DNA of 64,000 nucleotides from Halioglobus sp. GTDB lineage: Bacteria; Pseudomonadota; Gammaproteobacteria; Pseudomonadales; Halieaceae. The notes under the pieces are model-generated. The model was not told the origin of the DNA and did not search any database. It saw only the letters and a list, made by a program, of their open reading frames with translations. Positions within the stretch are counted from its first letter, which is position 1, and every line of letters starts with the position of its first letter. The stretch is from NCBI GenBank assembly GCA_020443425.1, contig JAGRIE010000005.1, forward strand, positions 112,476 through 176,475, given 5' to 3'. The translations under genes were made by a program, and so were the position numbers. Below, piece after piece: positions 13,820 through 24,286 of this stretch.

Positions 13820-16369
13820 ATGCGTCATCTGGCAAAAACCCTGTTCATACTGCCATTGCTGCTGGCCAGTGCTGGCAGCCATTCACAATGTGGTGCCCCG
13901 GCACCGTTGCTGTGTGATACAGACGGCGACCGCATCGTCGACGCCGCTGACATTTCCGCAATCGGTCGCGCCAACGGCAGCCCCTCCAGCGGTCCCGGGG
14001 ATATCCGGGATATAGACGGTGACGGCTTCATTACCGTACTCGATGCGCGGCAGTGTGTGGCGCACTGTGAGCAGCCGGGGTGTGGCTTTGACGACCCGGA
14101 ATTCCCCGGCTACAAACTGGTAAAACTGGCTGCGGGACCGGATCTGGAGACGCGCACATTACAGGCGCTGATCGCGGCGCAACCGAAGACCATTATCGAA
14201 TTACCCGCCGGCACCTTTGACTTTGTCGGCGAACTGAGTAGCAGCGTCGACAATATCGTACTGCGCGGCCAGGGCATGAGCGCAGCGGGCGGCACTGTGC
14301 TGAATTTCGCCAACCAGACTGTCGGCGCACAGGGCCTGTCGGTAACCGGCAACAACTTCGTGGTGGAGGACCTTGCCATAGAGGACACCTCCGGCGACGC
14401 GATCAAGGTGGAGGGTACCAACGGCATCACCATACGGCGCGTTCGCGTTGAATGGACCAACGGCCCCGACGAGAACAACGGCCCCTATGGACTGTATCCT
14501 GTGCAGACGCGCAACGTGCTTATCGAGGACTGCGAGGTCCGCGGCGCCAGCGACGCCGGTGTCTATGTCGGGCAATCTGAAAACATCATTGTGCGGCGCA
14601 ACTACGTTTACGAGAACGTGGCGGGGATAGAGATCGAGAACTCCAAGTTCGCCGATGTCTACGACAACAACACCACCGGCAACACCGGCGGCATACTGGT
14701 GTTCGACCTGCCGGGACCGCCAGTCCAGGGCGGTGAGGCAACCCGAGTTTTCAACAACCTGATCGTGGACAACAACGAACCGAACTTTGCCCCCGCTGGC
14801 AATATCGTCGGCACCGTGCCGTCGGGCACCGGTGTGATGATCATGGCGAATGACGATATCGAGGTCTTCGGCAATACGATTACCGGCAACCAGTCGATCG
14901 GCACACTCATTGTCAGTTACTATTTCGTCAACGCCTTTGTCAGTAAACCCACCTACGATCCGGTGCCGGAGAAAATCTATATCCACGACAACACCATGAG
15001 CAACAATGCGTACAACCCACAGGGTGACGCGGCGCTGGTGGAACTGGTGCTGGGCCAGGCCATGGATCACTTCTACGACAGCTCCGGTGTCGGCACCAAT
15101 GGCGGCCTGTTGGTAGAATTTCCCGATGGGCTTACCGAGAACCAGGCTATCTGTATCGTCGACAACGGCCCCGAGAGCACCATGGGCACCTTCAACATCA
15201 CCGCCGTGCTGGGCCTGGTCCCGGGTAGCCCCGCTATTTCGACAGATCCGGCGCTCTTCAACTGCAGCCACGCCTCACTGCCGCCCATCGTGCTGGAGCC
15301 GCCGGTGGACCTGGACAATCCCACCGAGCCCAACCCGGCTGAATTGTGCGATGTGCCGGGCGAGGGTATCAACGCCGACGCCTACCTGGCGAACTGCCCC
15401 AATCTCTCGGACTACCGCCTGTTCGCCGATCAGGGCAACCCGCTGAGCGGTGCCAATGGTGGCGTGATTTATGACCTGAACACGCCGTTGTTCACCGACT
15501 ACGCCAACAAGTATCGCTTCGTCTTCCTGCCAGAAAATACCAGGGCCGCGTATCGCGATACCGAAGCCTTCGATTTCCCGGTGGGCACGATCATCGCCAA
15601 AACGTTCACCATCCAGGCGGATTTACGCGACGACAGCAGCGCCCAGGATATCATCGAAACGCGGCTGCTGATCCGCCGCGCCAGTGGTTGGGCAGCCCTG
15701 CCCTACATCTGGAACAGCGATAAATCCGATGCCGTGCTGACGGTGACCGGCGGCACCAGGGCCGTCAACTGGATTGACATGGAGGGCCTGCCGCGCAGCA
15801 CCAACTACGTCATCCCGAACACTAACAACTGCGCCAACTGCCACGGTGAGGACACCATGCTACCGCTGGGCCCCACCGCGCGCTCGCTGAACAGGGATTT
15901 CAACTACGACAGCGGCACTGCCAACCAGCTCGACCACTGGACAGCGGCCGGCATCCTCAGCGGCGCACCGGACGACACCGCCGCGATTCCCAGCATACCG
16001 CTGTGGGGCGACACCAGTGCTGACCTCAACGAGCGCGCGCGCGGCTATCTCGACGTCAACTGCGCGCACTGTCACTCACCGGGTGGCGCCGGTGACACCT
16101 CAGGGCTGCTGCTGGAGTACTTCCGCCCGTTCGGCCCGGCTGTCGGCGAGTGCAAGCCACCGGTTGCGGCCGGTCCGGGCTCGGGTGGTCTTGGCTACGA
16201 CATCGTACCGGGCGATGCCGCTGATTCGATCCTGGTATTCCGCATGGCCTCCAATGACCTGGAAGTGCGTATGCCGGAAATTGGGCGCTCTATTGTTCAT
16301 CCGGAGGGAGTTGAATTGATCGCGCAGTGGATCAATGCGATGGACCCGGTGGACTGCGAAGCGCCCTGA
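13820..16369 (+). CDS. Dockerin + parallel beta-helix + dihaem cytochrome c fusion
   Basis: An 849-residue exported protein with GGGAG before ATG 13820 and signal peptide LFILPLLLASAGSHS. Modules in order: a dockerin type I-like pair of Ca loops (DTDGDRIVDAADI and DIDGDGFITVLDA, about 33-80); a right-handed beta-helix (about 100-480) rich in N/G repeats such as NIIVRRNYVYENVAGIEI; a Pro-rich linker near 487-510; and a C-terminal SO2930/HNE_0200-like domain with two CXXCH haem sites, CANCH at 671 and CAHCH at 748. The beta-helix and cytochrome modules are, from memory, usually neighbouring separate genes, so the fusion is notable. It lies 76 bp after the cohesin-like gene. A surface or periplasmic redox role is inferred; the substrate is unknown. 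Confidence 0.75.
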   Translation: MRHLAKTLFILPLLLASAGSHSQCGAPAPLLCDTDGDRIVDAADISAIGRANGSPSSGPGDIRDIDGDGFITVLDARQCVAHCEQPGCGFDDPEFPGYKLVKLAAGPDLETRTLQALIAAQPKTIIELPAGTFDFVGELSSSVDNIVLRGQGMSAAGGTVLNFANQTVGAQGLSVTGNNFVVEDLAIEDTSGDAIKVEGTNGITIRRVRVEWTNGPDENNGPYGLYPVQTRNVLIEDCEVRGASDAGVYVGQSENIIVRRNYVYENVAGIEIENSKFADVYDNNTTGNTGGILVFDLPGPPVQGGEATRVFNNLIVDNNEPNFAPAGNIVGTVPSGTGVMIMANDDIEVFGNTITGNQSIGTLIVSYYFVNAFVSKPTYDPVPEKIYIHDNTMSNNAYNPQGDAALVELVLGQAMDHFYDSSGVGTNGGLLVEFPDGLTENQAICIVDNGPESTMGTFNITAVLGLVPGSPAISTDPALFNCSHASLPPIVLEPPVDLDNPTEPNPAELCDVPGEGINADAYLANCPNLSDYRLFADQGNPLSGANGGVIYDLNTPLFTDYANKYRFVFLPENTRAAYRDTEAFDFPVGTIIAKTFTIQADLRDDSSAQDIIETRLLIRRASGWAALPYIWNSDKSDAVLTVTGGTRAVNWIDMEGLPRSTNYVIPNTNNCANCHGEDTMLPLGPTARSLNRDFNYDSGTANQLDHWTAAGILSGAPDDTAAIPSIPLWGDTSADLNERARGYLDVNCAHCHSPGGAGDTSGLLLEYFRPFGPAVGECKPPVAAGPGSGGLGYDIVPGDAADSILVFRMASNDLEVRMPEIGRSIVHPEGVELIAQWINAMDPVDCEAP

Positions 16370-16376
16370 CCCGCGG

Positions 16377-18062
16377 TTACGACTCCGCGGACAACGCTTG
16401 CAGCGTCTGCTCACGCATGACGAATTTCTGCATCTTCCCGGTGACCGTCATCGGGAAGTCCTGCACAAACCGGATCAGGCCGGGCACCTTGAAATGGCTG
16501 ATGCGGTCGCGGCAGAACACCCGCACCTGGTCGCCATCCAGCGCCGCGCCCGGACGCGCCTTTATCCAGGCGCAGACCTGCTCGCCGTAGCGCTCATCGG
16601 GTATACCGAACACCTGTACCTCCTGGATGTCCGGATGGGTGTACAGGAACTCCTCTATCTCACGCGGGTAAATATTCTCACCACCGCGAATAATCATATC
16701 CTTGATGCGGCCGGTGACGCGTGTGTAGCCCTGCTCATCCATCACGCCGAGATCACCGGAGTGCAGCCAACCGTCGCGGTCTATCGTCTGCGCAGTGCGC
16801 TCGGGATCGCCCCAGTAACCCAGCATCACGGAGGGGCCCCGGCAACATATCTCGCCCTGCACCCCCACGGGCACCACGGAGCCCGCAGCATCGACAATCC
16901 TGATCTCGCAGTGCGGTGCGGGCCTGCCGACACTGCCGACCCGCTTGTCGATGTCGTCATCCGCTGAGGTCATATGGTTGACCGGACTGGTTTCGGTCTG
17001 GCCGTAGGCGATCAACACCTCACGCATATGCATTTCACCCAGCACGCGCTTCATCACCTCTACCGGACAGGGTGCACCCGCCATAATACCCGTGCGCAAG
17101 CTACTCAAATCATGGCTGTGAAAATCGGCGTGCTCGAGTTCGGCGATAAACATCGTCGGCACCCCATGCAGCGCTGTACAGCGCTCTTCGGCGACCGCAG
17201 CCAGGGTCGCGCCGGGCTCGAATGCCTCACTCGGGAAAACCGCCGCTGCGCCGTGTGTGACACAGGCGAGGTTTCCCATCACCATGCCAAAGCAGTGATA
17301 CAGCGGGACGGGAATGCACAGTTTATCGGCCGCGGTCAGCCGCATACCGTCACCGACCAGCTTGCCATTGTTGAGGATATTCCTGTGTGTCAGGGTGGCG
17401 CCCTTGGGGTTGCCGGTGGTGCCACTGGTGAACTGGATGTTGATTGCATCCGTGGCCTTCAGTGACGCGCCAAGTGCCGCCAGCTGCCCGCGCTGGGCCT
17501 CACCGCCCATCTCGCAGACCTGTGCAAAATTGAACATGCCCGCAGTGACAGCGCTGCCCATGCGGATGACCGTTGTCAGCGCCGGCAGGGCCGCCGCCTG
17601 CAGCGCACCCGGCGCACAACCGGACAACTCCGGTGCCAGCGCCCGCAGCATGCCGAGGTAGTCGCTGGACTTGAATGCGGCTGCACAGATAACGGCCTTG
17701 CACTGCACTTTGTTCAGCGCGTACTCCAGTTCATAGCGCCGGTAGGCGGGATTGATACAGACCATGATGGCGCCGATTTTGGCCGTGGCAAACTGGGTGA
17801 GGCACCACTCGTAACAGTTTGGCGCCCAGATCCCCACGCGGTCGCCCGGCTGCAGGCCCAGTGCGAGCAGGCCACAGGCGAGCCGGTCGACCTCGCGCTG
17901 GTACTCGCGGTAGCTCCAGCGGACCGACTGGTGCCCAACTACCAGTGCGCACGCGTCGGGGTAGCGCGCTGCCGTTTGATCAAAGGCCGCGCCGATGGTG
18001 TCGCCCAGCAGGGGTTCGCTGTTCAGCCCCGCCAGTTCGCTGTGTGTCAATGCCTCAGGCAT
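16377..18062 (-). CDS. Acyl-CoA synthetase (AMP-forming, FadD-like)
   Basis: A 561-residue ANL-superfamily ligase. The AMP-binding motif FTSGTTGNPKGATLTHRN lies near 190-207, the YGQTETSP motif near 338, the D/GD motif in DGWLHSGDLG near 430, and the hinge and catalytic-Lys region in GRIKDMIIRGGENIYPREIE and, at the C-terminus, MTVTGKMQKF. All catalytic parts are present. The pattern is that of medium/long-chain or aryl acyl-CoA ligases that start beta-oxidation. It is divergent from an acyl-CoA dehydrogenase gene across 120 bp, supporting linked expression. It ends seven bases from the cytochrome fusion stop, convergently. Chain-length preference cannot be told. Confidence 0.88.
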   Translation of the reverse strand: MPEALTHSELAGLNSEPLLGDTIGAAFDQTAARYPDACALVVGHQSVRWSYREYQREVDRLACGLLALGLQPGDRVGIWAPNCYEWCLTQFATAKIGAIMVCINPAYRRYELEYALNKVQCKAVICAAAFKSSDYLGMLRALAPELSGCAPGALQAAALPALTTVIRMGSAVTAGMFNFAQVCEMGGEAQRGQLAALGASLKATDAINIQFTSGTTGNPKGATLTHRNILNNGKLVGDGMRLTAADKLCIPVPLYHCFGMVMGNLACVTHGAAAVFPSEAFEPGATLAAVAEERCTALHGVPTMFIAELEHADFHSHDLSSLRTGIMAGAPCPVEVMKRVLGEMHMREVLIAYGQTETSPVNHMTSADDDIDKRVGSVGRPAPHCEIRIVDAAGSVVPVGVQGEICCRGPSVMLGYWGDPERTAQTIDRDGWLHSGDLGVMDEQGYTRVTGRIKDMIIRGGENIYPREIEEFLYTHPDIQEVQVFGIPDERYGEQVCAWIKARPGAALDGDQVRVFCRDRISHFKVPGLIRFVQDFPMTVTGKMQKFVMREQTLQALSAES

Positions 18063-18182
18063 GGCCTGTCACCGTGTCATCATACGTTATCGTTATCGGT
18101 TCCCGCGAGCATACTGCCCCGCTGAACCGATTTGCAACAGGGCGCGTATACAGGGCGAACTCACCACAGGCGGATCGACCCC

Positions 18183-19958
18183 ATGCGCTACCAGGCACCC
18201 ATCAGTGACCTTCAGTTTTTGCTCTTCGATGTACTCGGCGCTGACACCCTGCACCAGTTGGAACGCTACCGCGACGCCACCCCCGACATCATGACAGCGG
18301 TTATCGAAGAGGCCGGCAAACTCGCTGCGGATGTGCTGCAGCCACTGAACAAGGTTGGCGATCAGCAGGGCTGCCACTACGACCCCAAAACCCACGAGGT
18401 CACGACACCACAGGGCTTCAGGGACGCTTACCAACAGTTCTCGGCCGGCGGCTGGGCGTCACTGGACGCCCCCACGGAGTTCGGCGGCCAGGGCCTGCCG
18501 CACACACTCAAGTTCATCGTTGATGAGATGGTCTGCTCCAGCAATATGTCGCTCGGCATGTACGCCGGACTCACCCACGGAGCCATCAGCGCACTGTATG
18601 CGCACGGCTGTGAGCAGCTCAAAGCCACCTATCTGGAGAAACTGGTCAGCGGCGAGTGGACGGGGACGATGTGCCTGACGGAGCCGCAATGCGGCACTGA
18701 CCTGGGCCTGATCCGAACACGGGCAACCCCGCGAGCGGACGGCAGCTACAGCGTTGAGGGCACCAAGATCTGGATCACCGGCGGCGAGCACGACCTCGCC
18801 GACAACATCGTTCACCTGGTACTGGCGAAATTGCCGGGAGCGCCCGATACCACCAAGGGGATCTCCCTGTTTATTGTGCCCAAGGTGCTGCCAGACAGCG
18901 GCGAGCGCAACCCGGTCTTCTGCGGCGGGCTCGAGCACAAGATGGGCATCAAGGGCTCTGCCACCTGTGTCCTCAATTTCGAACAGGCCCAGGGCTGGCT
19001 GGTCGGTGCCGAGAACGATGGCATGCGCGCCATGTTTACGATGATGAACGAGGCGCGACTGATGGTCGGCATGCAGGGCCTGGGTATTGCCGAGATGGCG
19101 TACCAGGAGAGCCTTGGCTTCGCTCGCGAGCGACTGCAGGGTCGCGCCGTGTCCGGCCCCGGCAACCCGGACGGCCCCGCAGACCCGATTATTGTGCATC
19201 CCGATGTGCGCCGCATGCTGATGCGCCAGAAAGTACTGAACGAGGGCATGCGGGCGCTCGCACTGTTTACAGGCCGCCAACTGGACCTCAGTGTCGCGCA
19301 CCCCGATGCCGGGGAGCGAGAAGCCGCCGACGACCTGGTGCAGCTGCTGACCCCTGTGGTCAAGGCCTTCCTCACCGACGAGGGTTTCAACAACGCCAAC
19401 CAGGGCCTGCAGGTACTCGGCGGCGCAGGCTTTACCACTGACTGGCCGCTGGAGCAGTTGGTGCGCGATGCGCGTATCGCCAGGATCTATGAGGGTACCA
19501 ACGGCATCCAGGCACTCGACCTGGTGGGCCGCAAGCTCGGCCTTCACGGTGGCCGGCTTATCGGGCGCCTGTTCACACTGCTGGCCACACACCTGCAGGC
19601 CCATGCCGACGCACCGTTTCACCAGCCGCTGGCCGCGGCGGTGAAGTCGCTTGAGGACGCCACTGCGTGGGTTGCCGGCAGGGGCATGGAAGACCCGGAG
19701 CAGGCCGCCGCTGCAGCGGCGCCCTACCTGCGCCTGATGGCGCTCACCGTGATCGCCTACCTCTGGTCGAGAATGGCGATCGTCGCCCAACAGCAACTCG
19801 ATGCCGGGGCGGGAAACACGGCACTGTTAGAGGGTAAACTGGTCTCCGCGCAGTTTTACTTTGACAAGCTGCTCCCCGAGAGCAGCTGGCTGCTCGCCGA
19901 TATCACCAGCGGGAAACACAGCGTGATGGCGCTCAGCGATGCGCAGTGGGACGCGTGA
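18183..19958 (+). CDS. Acyl-CoA dehydrogenase, long form with C-terminal extension
   Basis: A 591-residue flavoprotein: the N-terminal helix MRYQAPISDLQFLLFDVL is typical of the 590-600-residue FadE/DmdC-like group, followed by GTMCLTEPQCGTDLGLIRT and KIWITGGEHD (flavin and substrate loops), then the active-site base segment RIARIYEGTNGIQALDL near 440. The C-terminal ~130 residues correspond to the acyl-CoA dehydrogenase C-terminal domain of this group. It introduces the trans-2 double bond into an acyl-CoA; DmdC relatives act on methylmercaptopropionyl-CoA, so DMSP-linked substrates are an option. ATG 18183 is chosen over an upstream extension that has no family match. Divergent from the acyl-CoA ligase gene; convergent with icd, only four bases apart. 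Confidence 0.88.
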   Translation: MRYQAPISDLQFLLFDVLGADTLHQLERYRDATPDIMTAVIEEAGKLAADVLQPLNKVGDQQGCHYDPKTHEVTTPQGFRDAYQQFSAGGWASLDAPTEFGGQGLPHTLKFIVDEMVCSSNMSLGMYAGLTHGAISALYAHGCEQLKATYLEKLVSGEWTGTMCLTEPQCGTDLGLIRTRATPRADGSYSVEGTKIWITGGEHDLADNIVHLVLAKLPGAPDTTKGISLFIVPKVLPDSGERNPVFCGGLEHKMGIKGSATCVLNFEQAQGWLVGAENDGMRAMFTMMNEARLMVGMQGLGIAEMAYQESLGFARERLQGRAVSGPGNPDGPADPIIVHPDVRRMLMRQKVLNEGMRALALFTGRQLDLSVAHPDAGEREAADDLVQLLTPVVKAFLTDEGFNNANQGLQVLGGAGFTTDWPLEQLVRDARIARIYEGTNGIQALDLVGRKLGLHGGRLIGRLFTLLATHLQAHADAPFHQPLAAAVKSLEDATAWVAGRGMEDPEQAAAAAAPYLRLMALTVIAYLWSRMAIVAQQQLDAGAGNTALLEGKLVSAQFYFDKLLPESSWLLADITSGKHSVMALSDAQWDA

Positions 19959-19962
19959 CCTC

Positions 19963-22194
19963 TCACGCCCGGCCGTTTCCGTCCACGATCGCATTCAGTG
20001 TAGCGCTCGGCCGCATCACCTTGGTCACCGTATCACCCGCTGCGTGATAGTAACCATCCAGCGCTGCCGGCCTGCCCTGCACCGCACTTAACTCGGCGAT
20101 GATGGTTGCCTCATTGTCGCGCAGGCGCTGCGCCAGTGGCGCCAACTGGGCCGCCAGCTCTGCGTCTTCAGTCTGCGCGGCGACAGCCTCTGCCCAGTAC
20201 AGGCCCAGGTAAAAGTGGCTGCCGCGGTTGTCCAGCTCGCCTGTTTTTCGCGACGGTGACTTGTTGTTTTCGAGCAGTTTACCAGTGGCTTCATCCAGCG
20301 TTTTTGCCAGTAGCACTGCGCGAGCAATGCCCTGTTTCACACCCATGTCCTCCAGCGACACCGCCAGTGCCATAAACTCACCCAGTGAATCCCAGCGCAG
20401 GTGATTCTCCTCCTCGATCTGCTGTACATGCTTGGGCGCGGAACCGCCGGCACCCGTTTCATACATGCCGCCGCCATTCAGCATGGGCACGATGGATAAC
20501 ATTTTGGCGGAGGTGCCGAGTTCGATAATCGGGAACAGGTCCGTGAGGTAGTCACGCAACACATTGCCGGTCACCGAGATCGTGTCCAGTCCGCGTTTCA
20601 TCCGCTCCATCGACAGTCGAATCGCCTCGTTGTACCCCATTATCTGGATGTCGAGACCGCTGGTGTCATGCTCCTGCAGGTACTCCTCGACCTTGGCCCG
20701 CAGCTGGCGATCGTGCGCGCGCTCCGGGTCCAGCCAGAAAATCGCCGGCGTGTCCGACTGTCGCGCCCGGTTGACGGCCAGCTTGACCCAGTCGCGCACC
20801 GCGACATCCTTGGTCTGGCAGGCGCGCCAGATATCACCCTCTTCAACCTGGTGTGACATCAGCACACGACCGTCCTCATCGACCACCCGCATGGTGCCGG
20901 CCGAGGCGATCTCGAAGGTCTTGTCGTGTGAGCCGTACTCCTCCGCTTTTTTCGCCATCAAGCCGACATTCGGCACCGAGCCGAGCGTGGTCGGCTCAAA
21001 GGCACCATTGGTCTTGCAGAAATTGATCACCTCCTGGTAGATGCGCGCGTAGGTACTCTCCGGCATCACCGCCTTGGTGTCTTTCAGCTTGCCGTCAGGA
21101 CCCCACATCTGGCCGGAGCTCCGGATCATCGCCGGCATGGAGGCGTCGACAATCACATCACTGGGCACATGCAGGTTTGAGATCCCCTTGACAGAATCCA
21201 CCATCGCCAGCTCCGGGCGCTGCGAGTAGCAGGCCTGTATATCCTGTTCAATCTCCTCCCGCTGCGAACGCGGCAGATGGGCGATATTATCGTACACACT
21301 GCCGAGGCCGTTGTTGGGGTTGACGCCCAGCTCCCTGAACAGCTCTGCGTACTTCTCGAAGACGTCCTTGTAGAACACCTTCACGGCATGACCAAACACG
21401 ATGGGGTGTGAGACTTTCATCATCGTGGCTTTCACATGCAGCGACCACATGACACCAGTGTCCTTGGCATCGGTCATGCTCTCTTCAAAAAATTGCTCCA
21501 GTGCCGCACAGCTCATAAACATGGAGTCCAGCACTTCACCCGCCTCAAGTTGCAGGATTTTCTTCAGCTCCACGGTGCCGTCCGGTGACACGAACTCAAT
21601 ACGCACGACGGTCGGCTCAGCGACGCTGATCGACTGTTCACTGGAGAAGAAATCGCCCGCCCGCATGTAGTCGGCATGGGTGCGCGACGCCTTGCTCCAA
21701 GCGCCCATGGTGTGGGGAAATTTACGCACAAAGGCTTTCACTGCTGCCGGCGCGCGGCGATCCGAGTTGCCCTCCCGCAGCACCGGGTTCACCGCACTGC
21801 CAAGCACTTTGGAATAGCGCTCCGCCGCCTGTTTCTCGTCTGCGGTCTGCGGGTTGTCCGGGTAGTCTGGCAGCGGGTAGCCCTGGGCCTGCAACTCGGC
21901 GATACACTCCTTCAACTGCGGCACCGAGGCGCTGATATTGGGCAGCTTGATAATATTCGCCGTGGGCTGCTGGGTCAGCTCCCCCAAAAACGCGAGTCCA
22001 TCCTCAACGCGCTGGCCTTCATCCAGTACATCGCGAAATGCAGACAGCACCCGCCCCGCCAGCGACACATCGGTCAGTTTCACCTCGATACCCGCCGCCT
22101 CGGTGAACACCCTGACAATGGGCAGCAGTGAATACGTTGCCAGTGCCGGTGCTTCATCTGTCAGTGTGTAGTAAATCGTCGGCTTCTCGCCCAT
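19963..22194 (-). CDS. icd: Monomeric NADP-dependent isocitrate dehydrogenase
   Basis: A 743-residue protein matching the roughly 740-residue monomeric IDH (IDH-II). It opens with [20 protein letters not shown] and contains the family blocks [33 protein letters not shown], and [17 protein letters not shown], with [17 protein letters not shown] further on. It oxidatively decarboxylates isocitrate to 2-oxoglutarate in the TCA cycle and provides NADPH. Start ATG 22194 has GGAG seven bases upstream; the 35 extra in-frame residues before it show no family similarity. It stands alone between acyl-CoA metabolism genes. Monomeric IDH is common in marine gammaproteobacteria. Confidence 0.96.
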   Translation of the reverse strand: MGEKPTIYYTLTDEAPALATYSLLPIVRVFTEAAGIEVKLTDVSLAGRVLSAFRDVLDEGQRVEDGLAFLGELTQQPTANIIKLPNISASVPQLKECIAELQAQGYPLPDYPDNPQTADEKQAAERYSKVLGSAVNPVLREGNSDRRAPAAVKAFVRKFPHTMGAWSKASRTHADYMRAGDFFSSEQSISVAEPTVVRIEFVSPDGTVELKKILQLEAGEVLDSMFMSCAALEQFFEESMTDAKDTGVMWSLHVKATMMKVSHPIVFGHAVKVFYKDVFEKYAELFRELGVNPNNGLGSVYDNIAHLPRSQREEIEQDIQACYSQRPELAMVDSVKGISNLHVPSDVIVDASMPAMIRSSGQMWGPDGKLKDTKAVMPESTYARIYQEVINFCKTNGAFEPTTLGSVPNVGLMAKKAEEYGSHDKTFEIASAGTMRVVDEDGRVLMSHQVEEGDIWRACQTKDVAVRDWVKLAVNRARQSDTPAIFWLDPERAHDRQLRAKVEEYLQEHDTSGLDIQIMGYNEAIRLSMERMKRGLDTISVTGNVLRDYLTDLFPIIELGTSAKMLSIVPMLNGGGMYETGAGGSAPKHVQQIEEENHLRWDSLGEFMALAVSLEDMGVKQGIARAVLLAKTLDEATGKLLENNKSPSRKTGELDNRGSHFYLGLYWAEAVAAQTEDAELAAQLAPLAQRLRDNEATIIAELSAVQGRPAALDGYYHAAGDTVTKVMRPSATLNAIVDGNGRA

Positions 22195-22400
22195 GCCCTG
22201 TCTCCAAAAAATATTGCAGAATCTGTCAAGCGCCGGATTGTCGCACACTTCGGCAGCACGGTATGGATCTGGCGGCCTGGCAGGCAAAATTTTCTGCATT
22301 GTCCCGGCGGTAGTTCACCAGTGCGACCGCCAGGCACGCCATTGTTGGCAGAGTCGCCTCCGGTGCAACGCGGCGGGCGCCGCCCCCGGTGAGCGACGCG

Positions 22401-23057
22401 CTAGAATGTCATTTCGGGTACATGGTCCGGAATGGACAGCGCGCCCTCAGTGAGGCTGGCAATCTCCTCGACGCTGACGCCGGGCGCACGTTCGCGCAGG
22501 ATAAACCGTCCATCGGCGATATCCAGCAGTGCCAGGTCGGTCAGGACGCGCTTGATACAGCCCTTACCTGTCAGCGGCAGCGTGCATTCAGACAGCAGCT
22601 TGGACTGCCCCGACTTCGAGGCGTGGGTCATGGTCACAATGATATTCTCGGCTCCTGCCACCAGGTCCATGGCGCCGCCCATGCCCTTGATCAGTTTTCC
22701 AGGAATCATATACGACGCAATATTGCCCTGGCAGTCCACCTCAAACGCACCCAGCACCGTCAGATCGACATGGCCGCCGCGAATCATTGCGAACGACTCC
22801 GCCGACGAGAATATCGACGCCCCCTTGACCATCGTGACAGTCTGCTTGCCGGCATTGACCAGGTCCGCATCCACCTCCTCCTCCAGCGGAAACGGGCCCA
22901 TGCCGAGCAGCCCGTTCTCGGACTGCAGCATCACCTGCATGCCCTCGGGAATAAAGTTTGCGGCCAGCGTGGGGATACCAATACCGAGGTTTACGTAGTA
23001 GCCGTCCTGGAATTCCTGCGCGACGCGCTGCGCCAGTTGATCACGTGTCAAAGCCAT
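22401..23057 (-). CDS. scoB: 3-oxoacid CoA-transferase, subunit B
   Basis: A 218-residue beta subunit of the succinyl-CoA:3-ketoacid CoA-transferase type. YVNLGIGIPTLAANFIPEG, the catalytic Glu in LQSENGLLGMGPFP, the glycine-rich MIPGKLIKGMGGAMDLV and C-terminal APGVSVEEIASLTEG are all characteristic. With subunit A it moves CoA between succinyl-CoA and acetoacetate (or a longer 3-oxo acid). AGGAG is nine bases before ATG 23057; an in-frame TTG at 23063 is too close to that site. It follows subunit A by 12 bp, so the two are surely co-translated. The neighbourhood of acyl-CoA ligase and dehydrogenase genes fits ketone-body or aromatic/fatty acid catabolism. Confidence 0.94.
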   Translation of the reverse strand: MALTRDQLAQRVAQEFQDGYYVNLGIGIPTLAANFIPEGMQVMLQSENGLLGMGPFPLEEEVDADLVNAGKQTVTMVKGASIFSSAESFAMIRGGHVDLTVLGAFEVDCQGNIASYMIPGKLIKGMGGAMDLVAGAENIIVTMTHASKSGQSKLLSECTLPLTGKGCIKRVLTDLALLDIADGRFILRERAPGVSVEEIASLTEGALSIPDHVPEMTF

Positions 23058-23069
23058 GTCCAATACTCC

Positions 23070-23771
23070 TCAGGCGCTGCGCACAGTGCGCTTTTCAATA
23101 TCCTTGGCAAACGTGCCCTGGATCAGCCGGTTCACGTAGATACCCGGCAGGTGTATCTCATCCGGATCGAGCTGGCCGACCTCGACAATCTCCTCCACCT
23201 CCACCACGGCAATCCTGCCCGCGGTAATGGCCATGGGATTAAAGTTGCGCGCAGTTTTGCGAAAGACAAGGTTGCCATAACGATCGGCCTTCCAGGCCTT
23301 GGCTATGGAAAAGTCGCCGCGCAAGGCCTCCTCGAGGATGTAGTAGCGACCGTCAAACTCGCGCACCTCCTTGCCTTCGCCCACTGGCGTACCGTAACCG
23401 GTTGCGGTATAAAACGCCGGTATTCCTGCGCCTCCGGCCCGCATTTTCTCCGCCAGTGTGCCCTGGGGGGTGAGCTCCACCTCCAGTTCACCGCTCATCA
23501 TCTGCGCTTCAAACAATGCGTTCTCCCCGACGTAGGAGGCGATCATCTTTTTGATCTGCCTGTCTTCCAGCAGCAGTCCCAGGCCCTTGCCATCGACACC
23601 GGCATTGTTTGAGGCGATGGTCAGGCCCCGGGTACCCCGGCGCTTGATTTCCTTGATCAGGTTCTCGGGGATACCACAGAGCCCGAAGCCGCCGGCGATA
23701 ATTGTCATGCCGTCCTCCAGGCCCGACAGCGCCTCCTCGTAACTGTCTACCACTTTGTCAAATCCGGACAC
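23070..23771 (-). CDS. scoA: 3-oxoacid CoA-transferase, subunit A
   Basis: A 233-residue alpha subunit with the family signatures [19 protein letters not shown] (about 21-39), [15 protein letters not shown], the [19 protein letters not shown] block, and [19 protein letters not shown] with downstream [10 protein letters not shown]. It carries the CoA-binding half of the heterodimer. The apparent start is GTG 23771, with only a G-run upstream instead of a clear Shine-Dalgarno. It leads the two-gene operon with scoB. Confidence 0.93.
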   Translation of the reverse strand: MSGFDKVVDSYEEALSGLEDGMTIIAGGFGLCGIPENLIKEIKRRGTRGLTIASNNAGVDGKGLGLLLEDRQIKKMIASYVGENALFEAQMMSGELEVELTPQGTLAEKMRAGGAGIPAFYTATGYGTPVGEGKEVREFDGRYYILEEALRGDFSIAKAWKADRYGNLVFRKTARNFNPMAITAGRIAVVEVEEIVEVGQLDPDEIHLPGIYVNRLIQGTFAKDIEKRTVRSA

Positions 23772-24002
23772 AGCAACCCCCCCATTTCGTAAGGATCAAC
23801 AAGTATTGCACAGCGGGCTATTATCCCCGGTATTTATCGCGCAAGCCACCGCTGCCTGCAATGCTGGCAACAAGGGGCACCCCAAGCGCTGCGTCGCAAA
23901 TAGTTCAGCCCACTGTCATGATATTTACATGATGCACGCCCACACTTTGCCTCACGCAGGCGCGTTGAACAGCCGGAAACCAACTAGGGGAGCGAGCAGG
24001 AA

Positions 24003-24191
24003 ATGAATGATCCGCAAAGTATTGATGTAAAGAACCTCAGCAGTCGCAAGCTGTGGGAACTGGTCCACGCTATGCAATTGCCGCAAGCGCAACACTGCCT
24101 GGCGGAGCAGGAACTGCTGCTGCGCCGGCGTTACCTGGAGCACTCAGGCAACCTGCACCCCTCAAGCCATGTGAACAGGATCTGCGCCTGA
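24003..24191 (+). CDS. Small hypothetical protein
   Basis: A 62-residue ORF not recognised as any family. GGGGAG and CAGGA lie upstream of its ATG. The central part SSRKLWELVHAMQLPQA is a plausible amphipathic helix and the middle is Leu/Glu/Arg-rich (AEQELLLRRRYLE), which looks more protein-like than random; no signal peptide or membrane segment. It sits alone between scoA (divergent) and carbonic anhydrase (convergent). Real coding is likely but unproved. Confidence 0.5.
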   Translation: MNDPQSIDVKNLSSRKLWELVHAMQLPQAQHCLAEQELLLRRRYLEHSGNLHPSSHVNRICA

Positions 24192-24286
24192 CACAGCTGG
24201 TGAGTGTTGTTCCGCAGATACCGGGCGCGATCCGGGCGGGGAAAACACAGCAGCTTGAATCCGCCGTGTTCTCCCACCGGCAGACC

